Of a DNA stretch of 64,000 nt, positions 33,586 through 43,957 are shown piece by piece. The position numbers were made by a program, and so were the translations under genes. The notes beneath the pieces were generated by a model. The model saw only the letters and a program-made list of their open reading frames with translations. It ran no database searches and had not been told where the DNA came from. Each line of letters begins with the position of its first letter. The first letter of the stretch is position 1. This DNA is from Enterovibrio qingdaonensis. GTDB taxonomy: Bacteria; Pseudomonadota; Gammaproteobacteria; Enterobacterales; Vibrionaceae. The stretch is taken from the NCBI RefSeq assembly GCF_028683135.1, contig NZ_JAJUBB010000005.1, positions 1-64,000 on the forward strand, in the 5' to 3' direction.

Positions 33586-34206
33586 GTGGCTAATACTTTG
33601 TTTGATCGTACTATCGCATTCGCAAGTATCTGTCAGTCCGTCAAATTGGTACAGGACGTTGCCCGTTCAGGAAGCTGTGACTATGATGCGCTCAGCGCAA
33701 GCCTGAACAGTATTATCGTCACTAACCCTGCTTCTACACTGGAGGTTTTCGGTAAAGAAGAAAACCTCACCTTGGGTTTAACCACCCTCGTAAATGAATT
33801 GGATAACAGCCCAGGTGGCAGCGAGCTCACCCGTTATCTGATTAACCTTCTGGCTCTAGAACGCAAACTTTCCGGTCGTCGAGACAGCCTTGCTCAGCTC
33901 GGCGATCGTATAGAGACTGTTCAGCGCCAAATTCAACACTTTGACCTGCTTGATGATCAAATGATCAGCAATCTCGCCAGCATATACCTGGATACCATTA
34001 GCCCATTGGGCCCACGCATTCAGGTAACTGGCACCCCTGCACAATTGCAACAGACTGGCGTTCAGCACAAGGTTCGTGCGCTACTGCTGTCTGGCATTCG
34101 CAGTGCAGTGCTGTGGCGTCAGGTTGGCGGCAAACGTCGTCACCTCATCTTCGGCCGCAAGCAAATGATTGAGCAGGCCAAAATTATCCTAGCCCGAAAT
34201 TCGTAA
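33586..34206 (+). CDS. hflD: High-frequency lysogenization protein HflD homologue
   Basis: 206 residues, mostly alpha-helical and without enzyme motifs. E. coli HflD (213 aa) is a peripheral membrane protein known for binding phage lambda CII; its cellular role is unclear. The GTG start is preceded by AAGGAG. It lies between mnmA and purB with short spacers in a conserved operon. Confidence 0.95.
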   Translation: MANTLFDRTIAFASICQSVKLVQDVARSGSCDYDALSASLNSIIVTNPASTLEVFGKEENLTLGLTTLVNELDNSPGGSELTRYLINLLALERKLSGRRDSLAQLGDRIETVQRQIQHFDLLDDQMISNLASIYLDTISPLGPRIQVTGTPAQLQQTGVQHKVRALLLSGIRSAVLWRQVGGKRRHLIFGRKQMIEQAKIILARNS

Positions 34207-34212
34207 TATTAA

Positions 34213-35598
<1,386 letters not shown>

Positions 35599-35615
35599 GC
35601 ATTTCGCTCTTCATT

Positions 35616-35641
35616 AAAAAGCCCGCTTAGTCGGGCTTTTT
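35616..35641 (+). terminator. Terminator of purB
   Basis: A 10-bp stem AAAAAGCCCG/CGGGCTTTTT with a 6-nt loop, ending in a T-run. Confidence 0.88.
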
Positions 35642-35735
35642 TATTGCCTGTTTATTCCCTTTATTGTTGAAAACTGCCTATCCACGCCGTTTACGGTTAT
35701 ACTCTCCTCCAATTTCAAGTAACCGCATTACCCCT

Positions 35736-36869
35736 ATGTATCAGTTAAATTTTGACCTGAACGAATTCCTTACGCGCTTCTGGCATAAAGAGCCAGTTGT
35801 GATTAAAAACGGCTTCGTCGACTTTGAAGACCCTATCTCGCCTGACGAAGTAGCGGGTCTTGCGATGGAAGAAGAAATCGACTCTCGCTTCGTTTCAAAC
35901 GTGGATGGTGACTGGCAAGTGCAACACGGTCCGTTTGAGAGTTTTGAAAGCTTCCCAGACACGCATTCGCAGCTTATCGTTCAAGCAGCAAACCACTGGC
36001 ACCCAGGGCTTCGCGCATTTTCAGAACCCTTCCGTGGACTGCCAAATTGGCTTTTCGATGACGTGATGATCTGCCTGTCTATGCCAGAAGGTGGCGTAGG
36101 CCCGCACATCGATCAGTACGATGTATTTATCTGTCAGGGTATGGGTAAGCGTCGCTGGCGTGTAGGCGAAAAAGGTGAATACAAAGATGCAAACCACCAC
36201 ACGGGTTTGCGCCAGATTGAAGGTTTCGACCCAATCATTGACGAGATCCTGGAACCGGGTGACATTCTGTACATCCCACCAGGTTTCCCGCATGAAGGTA
36301 ACACTATCGACGTGTCACTGAGCTACTCGATTGGCTACCGTTCACCGAAGAAACAAGAATTGCTGAACGGCTACGCAGACTACGTCATTTCCAATGACAA
36401 AGGTGATATTCACTATCACAACCCAGAGATCCAAACCCGTGATGAGCACGGCATGATCCCGAAAGCGGAATACAACGCACTGAATGACATGCTGATGAAA
36501 CTCATCAATGACGAAGATGCCAAAGCTCGCTGGATGGGTGAACAATTGAGTACGTCTCGTCACGAACTCGACATCATGCCTGCAGATCCACCATGGCAAT
36601 CAGACGAGCTTCAGCAATTCTTAGCAGACGGCTTATTCCTTGAAAAAGTGTCTGGTATGAAAGCGCTCTACCATGAGAACAACTCAAACGTTGTTTTCAT
36701 CAATGGTGAAACTATCGAACTGCCAGAAGGCTGCGAAACGTTCGGCAAAGTGCTGTGCGACTTCGAAGATTTCTCCATCGATGAGCTGGGCCCGTTAGCG
36801 AATAACCCTGCCGTGTTGGCTCTGTTGCTTGACCTCTGCAACCAAGGTTTGTGGTACCCGCAAGCATAA
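35736..36869 (+). CDS. roxA: 50S ribosomal protein L16 arginine hydroxylase (RoxA/YcfD)
   Basis: A 377-residue JmjC-type 2-oxoglutarate/Fe(II) oxygenase that hydroxylates an arginine of L16. The iron facial triad is His124 and Asp126 (GPHIDQYDVF) with His186 (GFPHEGNTID). The length matches YcfD (373). The frame is open to 35664, but the family begins MYQLNFDLNEF at 35736. There is no clear Shine-Dalgarno. It is followed by its own terminator. Confidence 0.96.
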   Translation: MYQLNFDLNEFLTRFWHKEPVVIKNGFVDFEDPISPDEVAGLAMEEEIDSRFVSNVDGDWQVQHGPFESFESFPDTHSQLIVQAANHWHPGLRAFSEPFRGLPNWLFDDVMICLSMPEGGVGPHIDQYDVFICQGMGKRRWRVGEKGEYKDANHHTGLRQIEGFDPIIDEILEPGDILYIPPGFPHEGNTIDVSLSYSIGYRSPKKQELLNGYADYVISNDKGDIHYHNPEIQTRDEHGMIPKAEYNALNDMLMKLINDEDAKARWMGEQLSTSRHELDIMPADPPWQSDELQQFLADGLFLEKVSGMKALYHENNSNVVFINGETIELPEGCETFGKVLCDFEDFSIDELGPLANNPAVLALLLDLCNQGLWYPQA

Positions 36870-36916
36870 CGGTTACCTACAGGCCCTTGTCGAGCCGCTA
36901 ACATAAAGATTTCGCT

Positions 36917-36944
36917 AAAAAGCCTTCTTCAGAGAAGGCTTTTT
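36917..36944 (+). terminator. Terminator of roxA
   Basis: A 12-bp stem AAAAAGCCTTCT/AGAAGGCTTTTT with a TCAG loop. Confidence 0.88.
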
Positions 36945-37001
36945 TATCAATAAGATAAACCCTATTCTATCATTTATTTCCATATTTCTGGAATTGTAGT
37001 A

Positions 37002-37030
37002 TTGACGATGCCTCACTTTGCCCTTATATT
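37002..37030 (+). promoter_or_regulatory. Sigma-70 promoter of the permease gene
   Basis: TTGACG at 37002-37007, a 17-bp spacer, and TATATT at 37025-37030. Each box differs from consensus at one position, with ideal spacing; the ATG is at 37069. Confidence 0.7.
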
Positions 37031-37047
37031 TCGATAAAAATCGAAAT
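37028..37047. promoter_or_regulatory. Operator-like dyad overlapping the -10 box
   Basis: ATTTCGAT-AAAA-ATCGAAAT, a perfect 8-bp inverted repeat with a 4-bp centre. It starts inside the -10 box and covers the predicted transcription start, the usual place for a repressor such as an ArsR/SmtB protein. No regulator gene is adjacent. Confidence 0.55.
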
Positions 37048-37068
37048 GAAATTTTCTAGAGGTCTTTG

Positions 37069-38133
37069 ATGTCACCAGAATTCATCACCATGTTAAAAGA
37101 AGCGGCAAATATGTTTGCCTTTCTCGCTGTCGAGCTAACTATTCTCTTTCTAGCAATAAGTTACCTTGTGGGCATTTTGCAGGAATACATTACACCAGCA
37201 AAAATTCAATCCATCCTAAGTTCAAGAAACGGTAAAGGATATTTCATTGCCGCATTGCTTGGCTCAATCACGCCATTTTGCTCTTGCTCGACCATCCCAT
37301 TCTTAAAGGGATTGCTGCGCGCCAGAGCTGGCTTTGGTCCAATGATGGTGTTCTTGTTTGCAAGTCCGCTGCTTAATCCAGTCATCATCGGTTTGTTCGT
37401 GGTGACATTTGGTGTGAATGTCGCGGTGTTCTACTTTGCCATTGCAATGTCTGTCTCTGTCATCAGTGGCTATGCACTTGAGAAACTGGGCTTTGAAAAG
37501 TACGTGCGTAAAGAAGCTTACGAAACCACAGAGTCTTCTTCTGGTTGCGGCACCTCGTGCGGCGAAAAGGCAGAGAAAGTGGAAAAGACATCTTGCTGCG
37601 ATGAAAAACCGGCACCCGTCACATCATGCTGTGACGCAAAACCTGAGCCAGTGTCTTGCTGTGCAACCGCAGAAATCGATTTGAACGCGAATGGTCAAGC
37701 AACCATGACAGTAAAAGAAGAAAACCGCTGGGTACGCGTATGGCGTTCAACATGGAAAGATTTTAAACAGGTACTGCCTTACTTGTTACTGGGTATCTCT
37801 GTGGGTTCATTCATCTATGGATTTATCCCAACAGACTTGATTGCGAAATACGCAGGTGACGCAACGTGGTACGCCATCCCAGTCGCAGCGATTATTGGTA
37901 TTCCGCTTTACATCCGCGCAGAAGCTGTTATTCCACTGAGTGCGGCGTTGGTGAAGAAAGGCATGGCCATGGGTTCAGTCATGGCATTGATTATCGGCAG
38001 TGCCGGCGCAAGTTTAACGGAAGTGATTTTGCTGAAATCACTGTTTAAAAACCAGATGATCGCGGCATTTCTCACCGTCATTCTTGGCATGGCGATCGCT
38101 GCAGGGTTCCTATACACCTACCTGTTTGGATAA
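37069..38133 (+). CDS. ArsP/YraQ-family permease with a cysteine-repeat loop
   Basis: A 354-residue inner-membrane permease (DUF318/ArsP family; characterised members export trivalent methylated or aromatic arsenicals). About eight helices form two halves: five within residues 10-140 and three or more within 230-353. The signature TPFCSCSTIP is at about 69-78. The central cytoplasmic loop is unusual: CGTSCG (160-165), then three copies of a SCC-x-x-KP-x-PV type unit (about 175-199), eight cysteines in about 40 residues, suggesting metal or arsenic binding. The ATG at 37069 is chosen over the TTG at 37066 because GAGG is six bases upstream. Substrate is not provable from sequence. Confidence 0.88.
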   Translation: MSPEFITMLKEAANMFAFLAVELTILFLAISYLVGILQEYITPAKIQSILSSRNGKGYFIAALLGSITPFCSCSTIPFLKGLLRARAGFGPMMVFLFASPLLNPVIIGLFVVTFGVNVAVFYFAIAMSVSVISGYALEKLGFEKYVRKEAYETTESSSGCGTSCGEKAEKVEKTSCCDEKPAPVTSCCDAKPEPVSCCATAEIDLNANGQATMTVKEENRWVRVWRSTWKDFKQVLPYLLLGISVGSFIYGFIPTDLIAKYAGDATWYAIPVAAIIGIPLYIRAEAVIPLSAALVKKGMAMGSVMALIIGSAGASLTEVILLKSLFKNQMIAAFLTVILGMAIAAGFLYTYLFG

Positions 38134-38157
38134 CACCCAAATAGACTCGGAAAAAAC

Positions 38158-38181
38158 AAAGGCAGGGTTTCCCCTGCCTTT
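38158..38181. terminator. Bidirectional terminator between permease and oppF
   Basis: A 10-bp stem AAAGGCAGGG/CCCTGCCTTT with a 4-nt loop, T-run to the right and A-run to the left, between convergent genes. Confidence 0.85.
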
Positions 38182-38185
38182 TTAT

Positions 38186-39181
38186 CTACACATGAATCTG
38201 TGTACAAGAAACGGCGTGATAGTCCGTTCCTTTCAATCGAGGTTTCTCCTCTGCACAGGACGCGGTAGCCTGCGGACATCGGGTGCGGAAGACACAACCA
38301 GATGGCGGGTTCATCGGCGACGGTAATTCACCTTCCAACAATTGAATGGTTTTACTACGTTCTAGTTTAGGATCAGGGATCGGCACGGCAGACATCAACG
38401 CTTTGGTGTAGGGGTGCGCTGGGCTATCAAACAACGCTTTTCCCTCAGCAAGTTCGACCGCATTACCTAAGTACATTACCAAGACACGATCTGAAATGTG
38501 CTTAACCACCGACAGATCGTGCGCGATGAATATCAGGCTAAGACCCATTTCCTTCTGAAGCTCCTTCAGAAGGTTAACCACCTGCGCTTGGATTGACACG
38601 TCCAGTGCAGAGACCGGCTCATCACATATCACCAGCTTAGGCTTTAAGATCAATGCGCGAGCAATACCAATTCGCTGGCACTGGCCACCTGAAAACTCGT
38701 GCGGGTAACGGTTGATCACGTTTGGCAACAAGCCAACACGCGTCATCATCGCCTGAACCTCTTGCTTCACTTCTTCCTTCGACAATTCCGGATAGAAAGT
38801 CTTTAGTGGTTCAGCAATGATGTCACCCACTGTCATACGCGGGTTCAATGAAGCCAAAGGGTCTTGGAAAATCATCTGGATTTCTTTGCGCTTCTCACGC
38901 ATCGCTTTGGCATCCAAAGACGTCAGATCGTCACCCAGCCATACCACCTGGCCTTCGGTCGCTTCAACTAACCCAATCAGGGCACGAGCAAACGTTGATT
39001 TACCACAACCAGACTCACCCACTACACCCAGAGTTTCCCCTTCGTAGAGTTTTATATTTACGCCATCTACGGCTTTCAGCACGCCTGGTTTTGCCCACGG
39101 CCACACCGACGTTGACGCAATATTGAAGTGAACTTTTAAATCTTTAATATCCAGCAGAAGCTTCTTTTCTACAGCACTCAT
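38186..39181 (-). CDS. oppF: Oligopeptide ABC transporter ATP-binding protein OppF
   Basis: A 331-residue ATPase of the peptide importer. Walker A is GESGCGKST, the signature FSGGQCQR and Walker B LVICDEPVSALD. The C-terminal oligopeptide-transporter extension includes a cysteine set (CVFRTRCPQATASC) that binds a [4Fe-4S] cluster in related Dpp/Opp ATPases. The ATG at 39181 overlaps the oppD stop as TAATG, with GGAGG seven bases upstream; a TTG at 39187 is rejected. Last gene of the operon. Confidence 0.96.
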   Translation of the reverse strand: MSAVEKKLLLDIKDLKVHFNIASTSVWPWAKPGVLKAVDGVNIKLYEGETLGVVGESGCGKSTFARALIGLVEATEGQVVWLGDDLTSLDAKAMREKRKEIQMIFQDPLASLNPRMTVGDIIAEPLKTFYPELSKEEVKQEVQAMMTRVGLLPNVINRYPHEFSGGQCQRIGIARALILKPKLVICDEPVSALDVSIQAQVVNLLKELQKEMGLSLIFIAHDLSVVKHISDRVLVMYLGNAVELAEGKALFDSPAHPYTKALMSAVPIPDPKLERSKTIQLLEGELPSPMNPPSGCVFRTRCPQATASCAEEKPRLKGTDYHAVSCTQIHV

Positions 39182-40146
39182 TACCAAGCCTCCACATTAG
39201 AAAAACACGCGCGCAAACGGCCATTTTCGTAAGGAGTCAATATTGGCGACTCGCTCTTGCAGCGGTCAGTCACTCGATGACAACGGTCTTGATACGGACA
39301 ACCCGGTGGCAGTTTTAGCAAGTTAGGTGGGTTACCTGGAATAGTCGGTAACACGTCACCCTCGGTATCCAAACGCGGGATCGCCTTAAGCAAGCCCTCA
39401 GTGTATGGGTGGCTTGGCGTATAGAAAATCTCATCGACCTTACCATATTCCATCGTGCGCCCAGCATACATCACAAGCACTTTGTCACACGAACCTGCAA
39501 CCACACCTAAGTCATGGGTGATCATGATGATGGCTGTATTGAACTCAGATTTCAGCTCATTCAACAGTTCCATGATTTGCGCTTGAACAGTTACATCCAG
39601 CGCCGTTGTAGGCTCATCAGCGATCAGCAGTTTCGGACGGCAAAGCAAGGCCATTGCAATCATCACACGCTGGCGCATACCACCTGAGAATTCATGCGGG
39701 TACATGGTAATACGCTTACGCGCTTCAGGAATTTTCACCGCTTCTAACATACGAACGGATTCTTCGAACGCCTCCGCTTTTCCCATGCCTTTGTGCAGCA
39801 TCAAGACTTCCATCAACTGATCGCTTACCTTCATGAATGGGTTCAGCGATGTCATTGGGTCTTGGAAAATCATCGCAATCTGCTCTGCACGAATTTTATT
39901 CAGTTCTTTTTCCGGCAGATTGAGAATTTCGCGTCCTTCAAATTTGGCACTGCCTGATACAATGCCGTTCTTCGCCAACAGACCCATGATGGAAAACACG
40001 GTCTGGCTTTTACCTGAACCTGACTCACCCACAATACCCAGTGTTTCACCGCTATCGAGTGAGAAATTCAGATCGTTCACTGCGGTTACCAACCCATCTT
40101 GGGTTTTAAACTCTACGCGCAGATCTTTAACATCTAATAGGCCCAT
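39181..40146 (-). CDS. oppD: Oligopeptide ABC transporter ATP-binding protein OppD
   Basis: A 321-residue ATPase partner of OppF. Walker A is GESGSGKSQ, the signature FSGGMRQR and Walker B LLIADEPTTALD. The C-terminal cysteine region CPYQDRCHRVTDRC is present, as in OppF. AGGAGG precedes the ATG, which lies nine bases after oppC; it overlaps oppF by one base. Confidence 0.97.
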   Translation of the reverse strand: MGLLDVKDLRVEFKTQDGLVTAVNDLNFSLDSGETLGIVGESGSGKSQTVFSIMGLLAKNGIVSGSAKFEGREILNLPEKELNKIRAEQIAMIFQDPMTSLNPFMKVSDQLMEVLMLHKGMGKAEAFEESVRMLEAVKIPEARKRITMYPHEFSGGMRQRVMIAMALLCRPKLLIADEPTTALDVTVQAQIMELLNELKSEFNTAIIMITHDLGVVAGSCDKVLVMYAGRTMEYGKVDEIFYTPSHPYTEGLLKAIPRLDTEGDVLPTIPGNPPNLLKLPPGCPYQDRCHRVTDRCKSESPILTPYENGRLRACFSNVEAW

Positions 40147-40155
40147 ACTTCCTCC

Positions 40156-41070
40156 TTATCGATCCTTTGGATCCAGCGCATCTCGCAATCCATCGCCCAC
40201 ATAGTTAAAACACAGCAATGTGGTCACCATAAACAAGGTTGGGAAGGCCAATTGCCAAATAGCCAATTCCATCGTCTGAGATCCTTCCTGAAGCAATGCG
40301 CCCCAGCTCGTCATTGGCTCTTGTACACCAAGGCCAAGGAAACTTAGGAAAGACTCAATCAAAATCATGCTCGGGATAAGAAGCGTTGAGTAAACCGCAA
40401 CAATACCCAGTACGTTTGGCACAATATGGCGAAGGATAATGTTCTTCGTACTAACACCGCTTACATGTGCCGCTTCAATAAACTCTTTATTACGAAGGCT
40501 CAGCGTTTGGCCACGGACAATACGTGCCATGTCGAGCCATGCAATCGCACCAATCGCGACAAAGATAAGGGCAATGTTCCGGCCAAAGAAGGTCACCAGT
40601 ACGATAACCAAGAACATAAATGGGATCGCATTCAGGATTTCCAAAATACGCATCATAACGCGGTCCGTACGGCCGCCGATATAACCTGAAGTTGCGCCAT
40701 ATACCGTGCCGATAGCTACAGCAACCAGTGCCCCCATCAGACCTACCATCAATGAAATCTGACCACCAATCAGGGTGCGAACATAAAGGTCACGGCCTAG
40801 TGCGTCTGTACCAAATACATGACCATCTTCACCAAAGGATGGCGCAGCGTGCATGGCATACCAATCAGTATCATCAAACGCGTAAGTGGCAAACATCGGA
40901 CCAACAATGACCCATGCGGTAATACACACGAGTATAAACAAGCTGGTCATTGCCGCTTTGTTGCGCATAAAACGAATACGTGCGTCCTGCCAAAGGCTTC
41001 GGCCCTCAACCTCTAATTTGGCGGAGAAATTGTCGAGAGCTTCGTTATTTTCTTCTTTTTTCAACAGCAT
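40156..41070 (-). CDS. oppC: Oligopeptide ABC transporter permease OppC
   Basis: A 304-residue inner-membrane permease with about six helices: one near residues 38-60, the rest between 100 and 295. The cytoplasmic EAA loop is EAAHVSGVSTKNIILRHIVPNVLG. It begins ten bases after oppB; GAGG lies within the oppB end, implying coupled translation. Confidence 0.97.
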   Translation of the reverse strand: MLLKKEENNEALDNFSAKLEVEGRSLWQDARIRFMRNKAAMTSLFILVCITAWVIVGPMFATYAFDDTDWYAMHAAPSFGEDGHVFGTDALGRDLYVRTLIGGQISLMVGLMGALVAVAIGTVYGATSGYIGGRTDRVMMRILEILNAIPFMFLVIVLVTFFGRNIALIFVAIGAIAWLDMARIVRGQTLSLRNKEFIEAAHVSGVSTKNIILRHIVPNVLGIVAVYSTLLIPSMILIESFLSFLGLGVQEPMTSWGALLQEGSQTMELAIWQLAFPTLFMVTTLLCFNYVGDGLRDALDPKDR

Positions 41071-41080
41071 AATTTAAACC

Positions 41081-42001
41081 TCAATAACGAATCTTCGGAT
41101 CCAACCATGCCAATAAAATATCGACAATAGCGTTGAAGATGATAAACAGCGCACCAATCAGGATGGTGATCCCCATTACCAGTGAGTAATCACGGTTAAA
41201 TGCAGCGTTAACGAACAACTTACCGATACCTGGCAAACCAAAGATAGTTTCGATAACCACCGAGCCTGTGATGATGCCGACAAACGCCGGTCCCATATAG
41301 GAAACAACAGGCAGCATTGCCGGACGGAGCGCATGCTTAATCACGATGTAATGCATGCTCAAGCCTTTCGCTTTCGCTGTACGGATGAAGTTACTGTTTA
41401 AGGTTTCAATCATGCTTCCGCGTGTAATACGCGCAAACGTAGCAATATAAAGGAATGACATCGCCACAATTGGCAAAATCATATATTGGATTGCGCCGCC
41501 ATTCCAACCACCCGCGGGTAGCCAGCCCAACCCAATCGAGAAGATGTAAATCAAAACGGGAGCAAGTACAAATGACGGCAAGACAACACCAAACATGGAT
41601 GTCGACATCACCAAATAATCAAGCCAACTGTTTTGCCGCAGCGCGGCCACCGTTCCAATGGTCACACCCAACACAACCGTCAAAATGAAGGCGTAAAAAC
41701 CCACTTTTGCAGACACAGGTAATGCCGAACCGACTAGCTCATTTACGGTGTAATCTTTGTATTTAAACGAAGGGCCAAAGTCGCCCTGGAGAACATTGCC
41801 TAAGTAGGTGGTGTATTGTTCGAGTAAAGGTTTATCCAATCCATACTTGGCATTGATGTTTTGCATTACCTCGGGCGGTAATGGTTTTTCAGATGAGAAT
41901 GGGTTTCCTGGCGCAAAACGCATCAAGAAAAATGAAATCGTAATCAACACCAACAAGGTTGGTATTGCTTCCAGTGTACGAGTAAAAATCAATCTAAACA
42001 T
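41081..42001 (-). CDS. oppB: Oligopeptide ABC transporter permease OppB
   Basis: A 306-residue permease with about six helices and the EAA loop RTAKAKGLSMHYIVIKHALRPAMLP. The N-terminal membrane segment followed by MRFAPGNPF matches E. coli OppB. AGGA precedes the ATG by seven bases. A 315-bp spacer with a strong hairpin separates it from oppA, consistent with higher expression of the binding protein. Confidence 0.97.
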   Translation of the reverse strand: MFRLIFTRTLEAIPTLLVLITISFFLMRFAPGNPFSSEKPLPPEVMQNINAKYGLDKPLLEQYTTYLGNVLQGDFGPSFKYKDYTVNELVGSALPVSAKVGFYAFILTVVLGVTIGTVAALRQNSWLDYLVMSTSMFGVVLPSFVLAPVLIYIFSIGLGWLPAGGWNGGAIQYMILPIVAMSFLYIATFARITRGSMIETLNSNFIRTAKAKGLSMHYIVIKHALRPAMLPVVSYMGPAFVGIITGSVVIETIFGLPGIGKLFVNAAFNRDYSLVMGITILIGALFIIFNAIVDILLAWLDPKIRY

Positions 42002-42316
42002 AAAGCATCCTACTTATACTCACACGACGTTGAGATAAAAACTTCAACAAGCTTGTCTTGTCTCATCAAAGCGCGGAAATGATGACTAAGCGAGTTAAAG
42101 TGAACTACCGTAACCCAAGATGACGCGAGAAAACTGCTTTTACGCGATTGAATTAATGGGCCGAATTACGCGCCGTATAACGCAAATCAAGAATACTTTT
42201 TCCTGCGTTAAACATTGCGATATCGTCTTTTTTCGACATCTTGAAGTGGTTTGAGTATACGTTCCTGAAAACATGCGTCTGTGGTTTCACCACAGACGCA
42301 TGGAATATCCCTGTAA
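42002..42316 (-). other. 315-bp oppA-oppB spacer
   Basis: Contains the hairpin at 42272-42302 close to the oppA stop. The remaining 270 bp carries no open frame of note and may hold an internal promoter or an RNA-processing region for oppBCDF. Confidence 0.6.
42272..42302 (-). terminator. Stem-loop (partial terminator) after oppA
   Basis: A perfect 14-bp stem with a 3-nt loop (42272-42285 with 42289-42302), 15 bases beyond the oppA stop. On the minus strand it is followed only by TTTTC, so it is more likely an attenuator or a 3'-end stabiliser that raises oppA over oppBCDF than a full stop. Confidence 0.65.
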
Positions 42317-43957
42317 TTATTGTGCTTTGATGTACAAATCTTTTGAGTAGATGTTGTCTTGCGGGTTTTTATCAGGGTAACCACCTACATCCGTACCAAC
42401 CAAACGAGGTTGAACGTATTGGAAAATAGGTGCAATAGGCATGTCTTGAGCAAGTTGCGCTTCAGCAATTGCATAGAAACCATTTCGCTCTTCGTCAGTT
42501 TTTGCGACTTTAGCTGCATCATGCATAGCTTTGTCGAAAATCTCACTCGAGTATTTCTGGTCGTTATTACCGTTGTTCGTCATCGCGATAGCTAGGAACG
42601 AAGATGCTTCATTGTAATCTGCACACCAGCCAGCGCGGCGAACATCAAAGTTACCTTGCTTACTGTTGTCTAGGTACGTTTTCCACTCTTGGTTCTCAAG
42701 TGTTACGTTCACGTAGCCACCCAGTGATTTCTTCCACATTGACTGAATAGCTACAGCAGTCTTCTTGTGGTTTTCGCTGGTGTTGTAAAGCAAGGTGAAA
42801 TCTAGCGGGTTGCCAGGACCAAAGCCTGCAGCAGACAGCAACTCTTTCGCTTCTTCTACACGCTGCTTCTGGTTCAAGGTTGCATACTCTGGCGCATCCG
42901 GAGAGAAGCCCGTAATACCGCTGTGAGTTAGTGCATAAGCAGGCGTCTGACCTTGACCCCAAATCGCGTTAGATACGATGTCACGATCGATAGAATAAGA
43001 CAGTGCTTTACGGACGCGAGCGTCATCGAAAGGTGCTTTTTGGGTGTTGAAACCATAGTAGTAAGTACATAGGTTAGGTGAAACTACCACGTTTTCAGGA
43101 TATTGCTTTTTCAAACGACGGAACTGCTCGTTTGGCACTTCGTACGTAATATCAATTTCACCAGAAAGGAAACGGTTCATTTCCGCATTTTGGTTTTCGA
43201 TTGGCAGGAAAGTGACTTTATCGATGACGGTGTCAGCGTTGTCCCAGTAATTTTCATTACGCTCAAGTACGATTTTTTCGTTAACGACCCAGTCGGTCAG
43301 TTTGAACGCACCATTACTGACGAAGTTACCCGGCTTGGTCCAAGCATCACCATGTTTTTCAACGGTCGCTTTGTGGACTGGGTACATGGTGGTGTGCGCC
43401 ATCATTTTTACGAAATACGGCAGAGGAACTTCGGTTTCAATAACGAGTGTGTGATCGTCAATCGCCTTCACACCTAGCTCATCAACCGATTTTTTCGCCG
43501 AAATGATATCTTTCGCGCCCTTCATTTGGGTCTTCTCGATATACCATGCATAAGGAGAAGCGGTCGCAGGGTCAACAGCGCGCTTGAAGCTGTACTCAAA
43601 ATCCTGTGCCGTTACAGGATCGCCATTTGACCATTTGGCATCTTTACGGATTTTGAATGTGAATGTTTGGTTGTCGTCTGAAGACCAAGACTCAGCAATA
43701 CCCGGAATGGTATTACCCACATCATCCTGAATAACCAGGCCTTCCATTAGATCACGAAGAACGTGAGACTCAGGCACACCCTCAACTTTGTGCGGATCCA
43801 GTGTTGCCACTTCCGTACCATTACCGCGCACGAGTTCTTGTACTGGTGCTAATTTTACGCCAGCAGGTACTTCTGCGGCTGTAACAGTCATAGACGCTGA
43901 CGCCAGTGCCATACCGGCACCCATCAGCAGGGCCTGAGTGATTTTGTTCTTATACAT
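42317..43957 (-). CDS. oppA: Periplasmic oligopeptide-binding protein OppA
   Basis: A 546-residue SBP family 5 protein that captures peptides for OppBCDF. The signal peptide (residues 1 to about 28) ends TVTAAEVPAG. The family 5 pattern appears in EVATLDPHKVEGVPESHVLRDLMEGL. GGAG lies eight bases before the ATG. It is the first gene of the operon. Not to be confused with the chitooligosaccharide-binding family 5 proteins of vibrios: the linked oppBCDF genes and adjacent-gene order favour peptides. Confidence 0.95.
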   Translation of the reverse strand: MYKNKITQALLMGAGMALASASMTVTAAEVPAGVKLAPVQELVRGNGTEVATLDPHKVEGVPESHVLRDLMEGLVIQDDVGNTIPGIAESWSSDDNQTFTFKIRKDAKWSNGDPVTAQDFEYSFKRAVDPATASPYAWYIEKTQMKGAKDIISAKKSVDELGVKAIDDHTLVIETEVPLPYFVKMMAHTTMYPVHKATVEKHGDAWTKPGNFVSNGAFKLTDWVVNEKIVLERNENYWDNADTVIDKVTFLPIENQNAEMNRFLSGEIDITYEVPNEQFRRLKKQYPENVVVSPNLCTYYYGFNTQKAPFDDARVRKALSYSIDRDIVSNAIWGQGQTPAYALTHSGITGFSPDAPEYATLNQKQRVEEAKELLSAAGFGPGNPLDFTLLYNTSENHKKTAVAIQSMWKKSLGGYVNVTLENQEWKTYLDNSKQGNFDVRRAGWCADYNEASSFLAIAMTNNGNNDQKYSSEIFDKAMHDAAKVAKTDEERNGFYAIAEAQLAQDMPIAPIFQYVQPRLVGTDVGGYPDKNPQDNIYSKDLYIKAQ

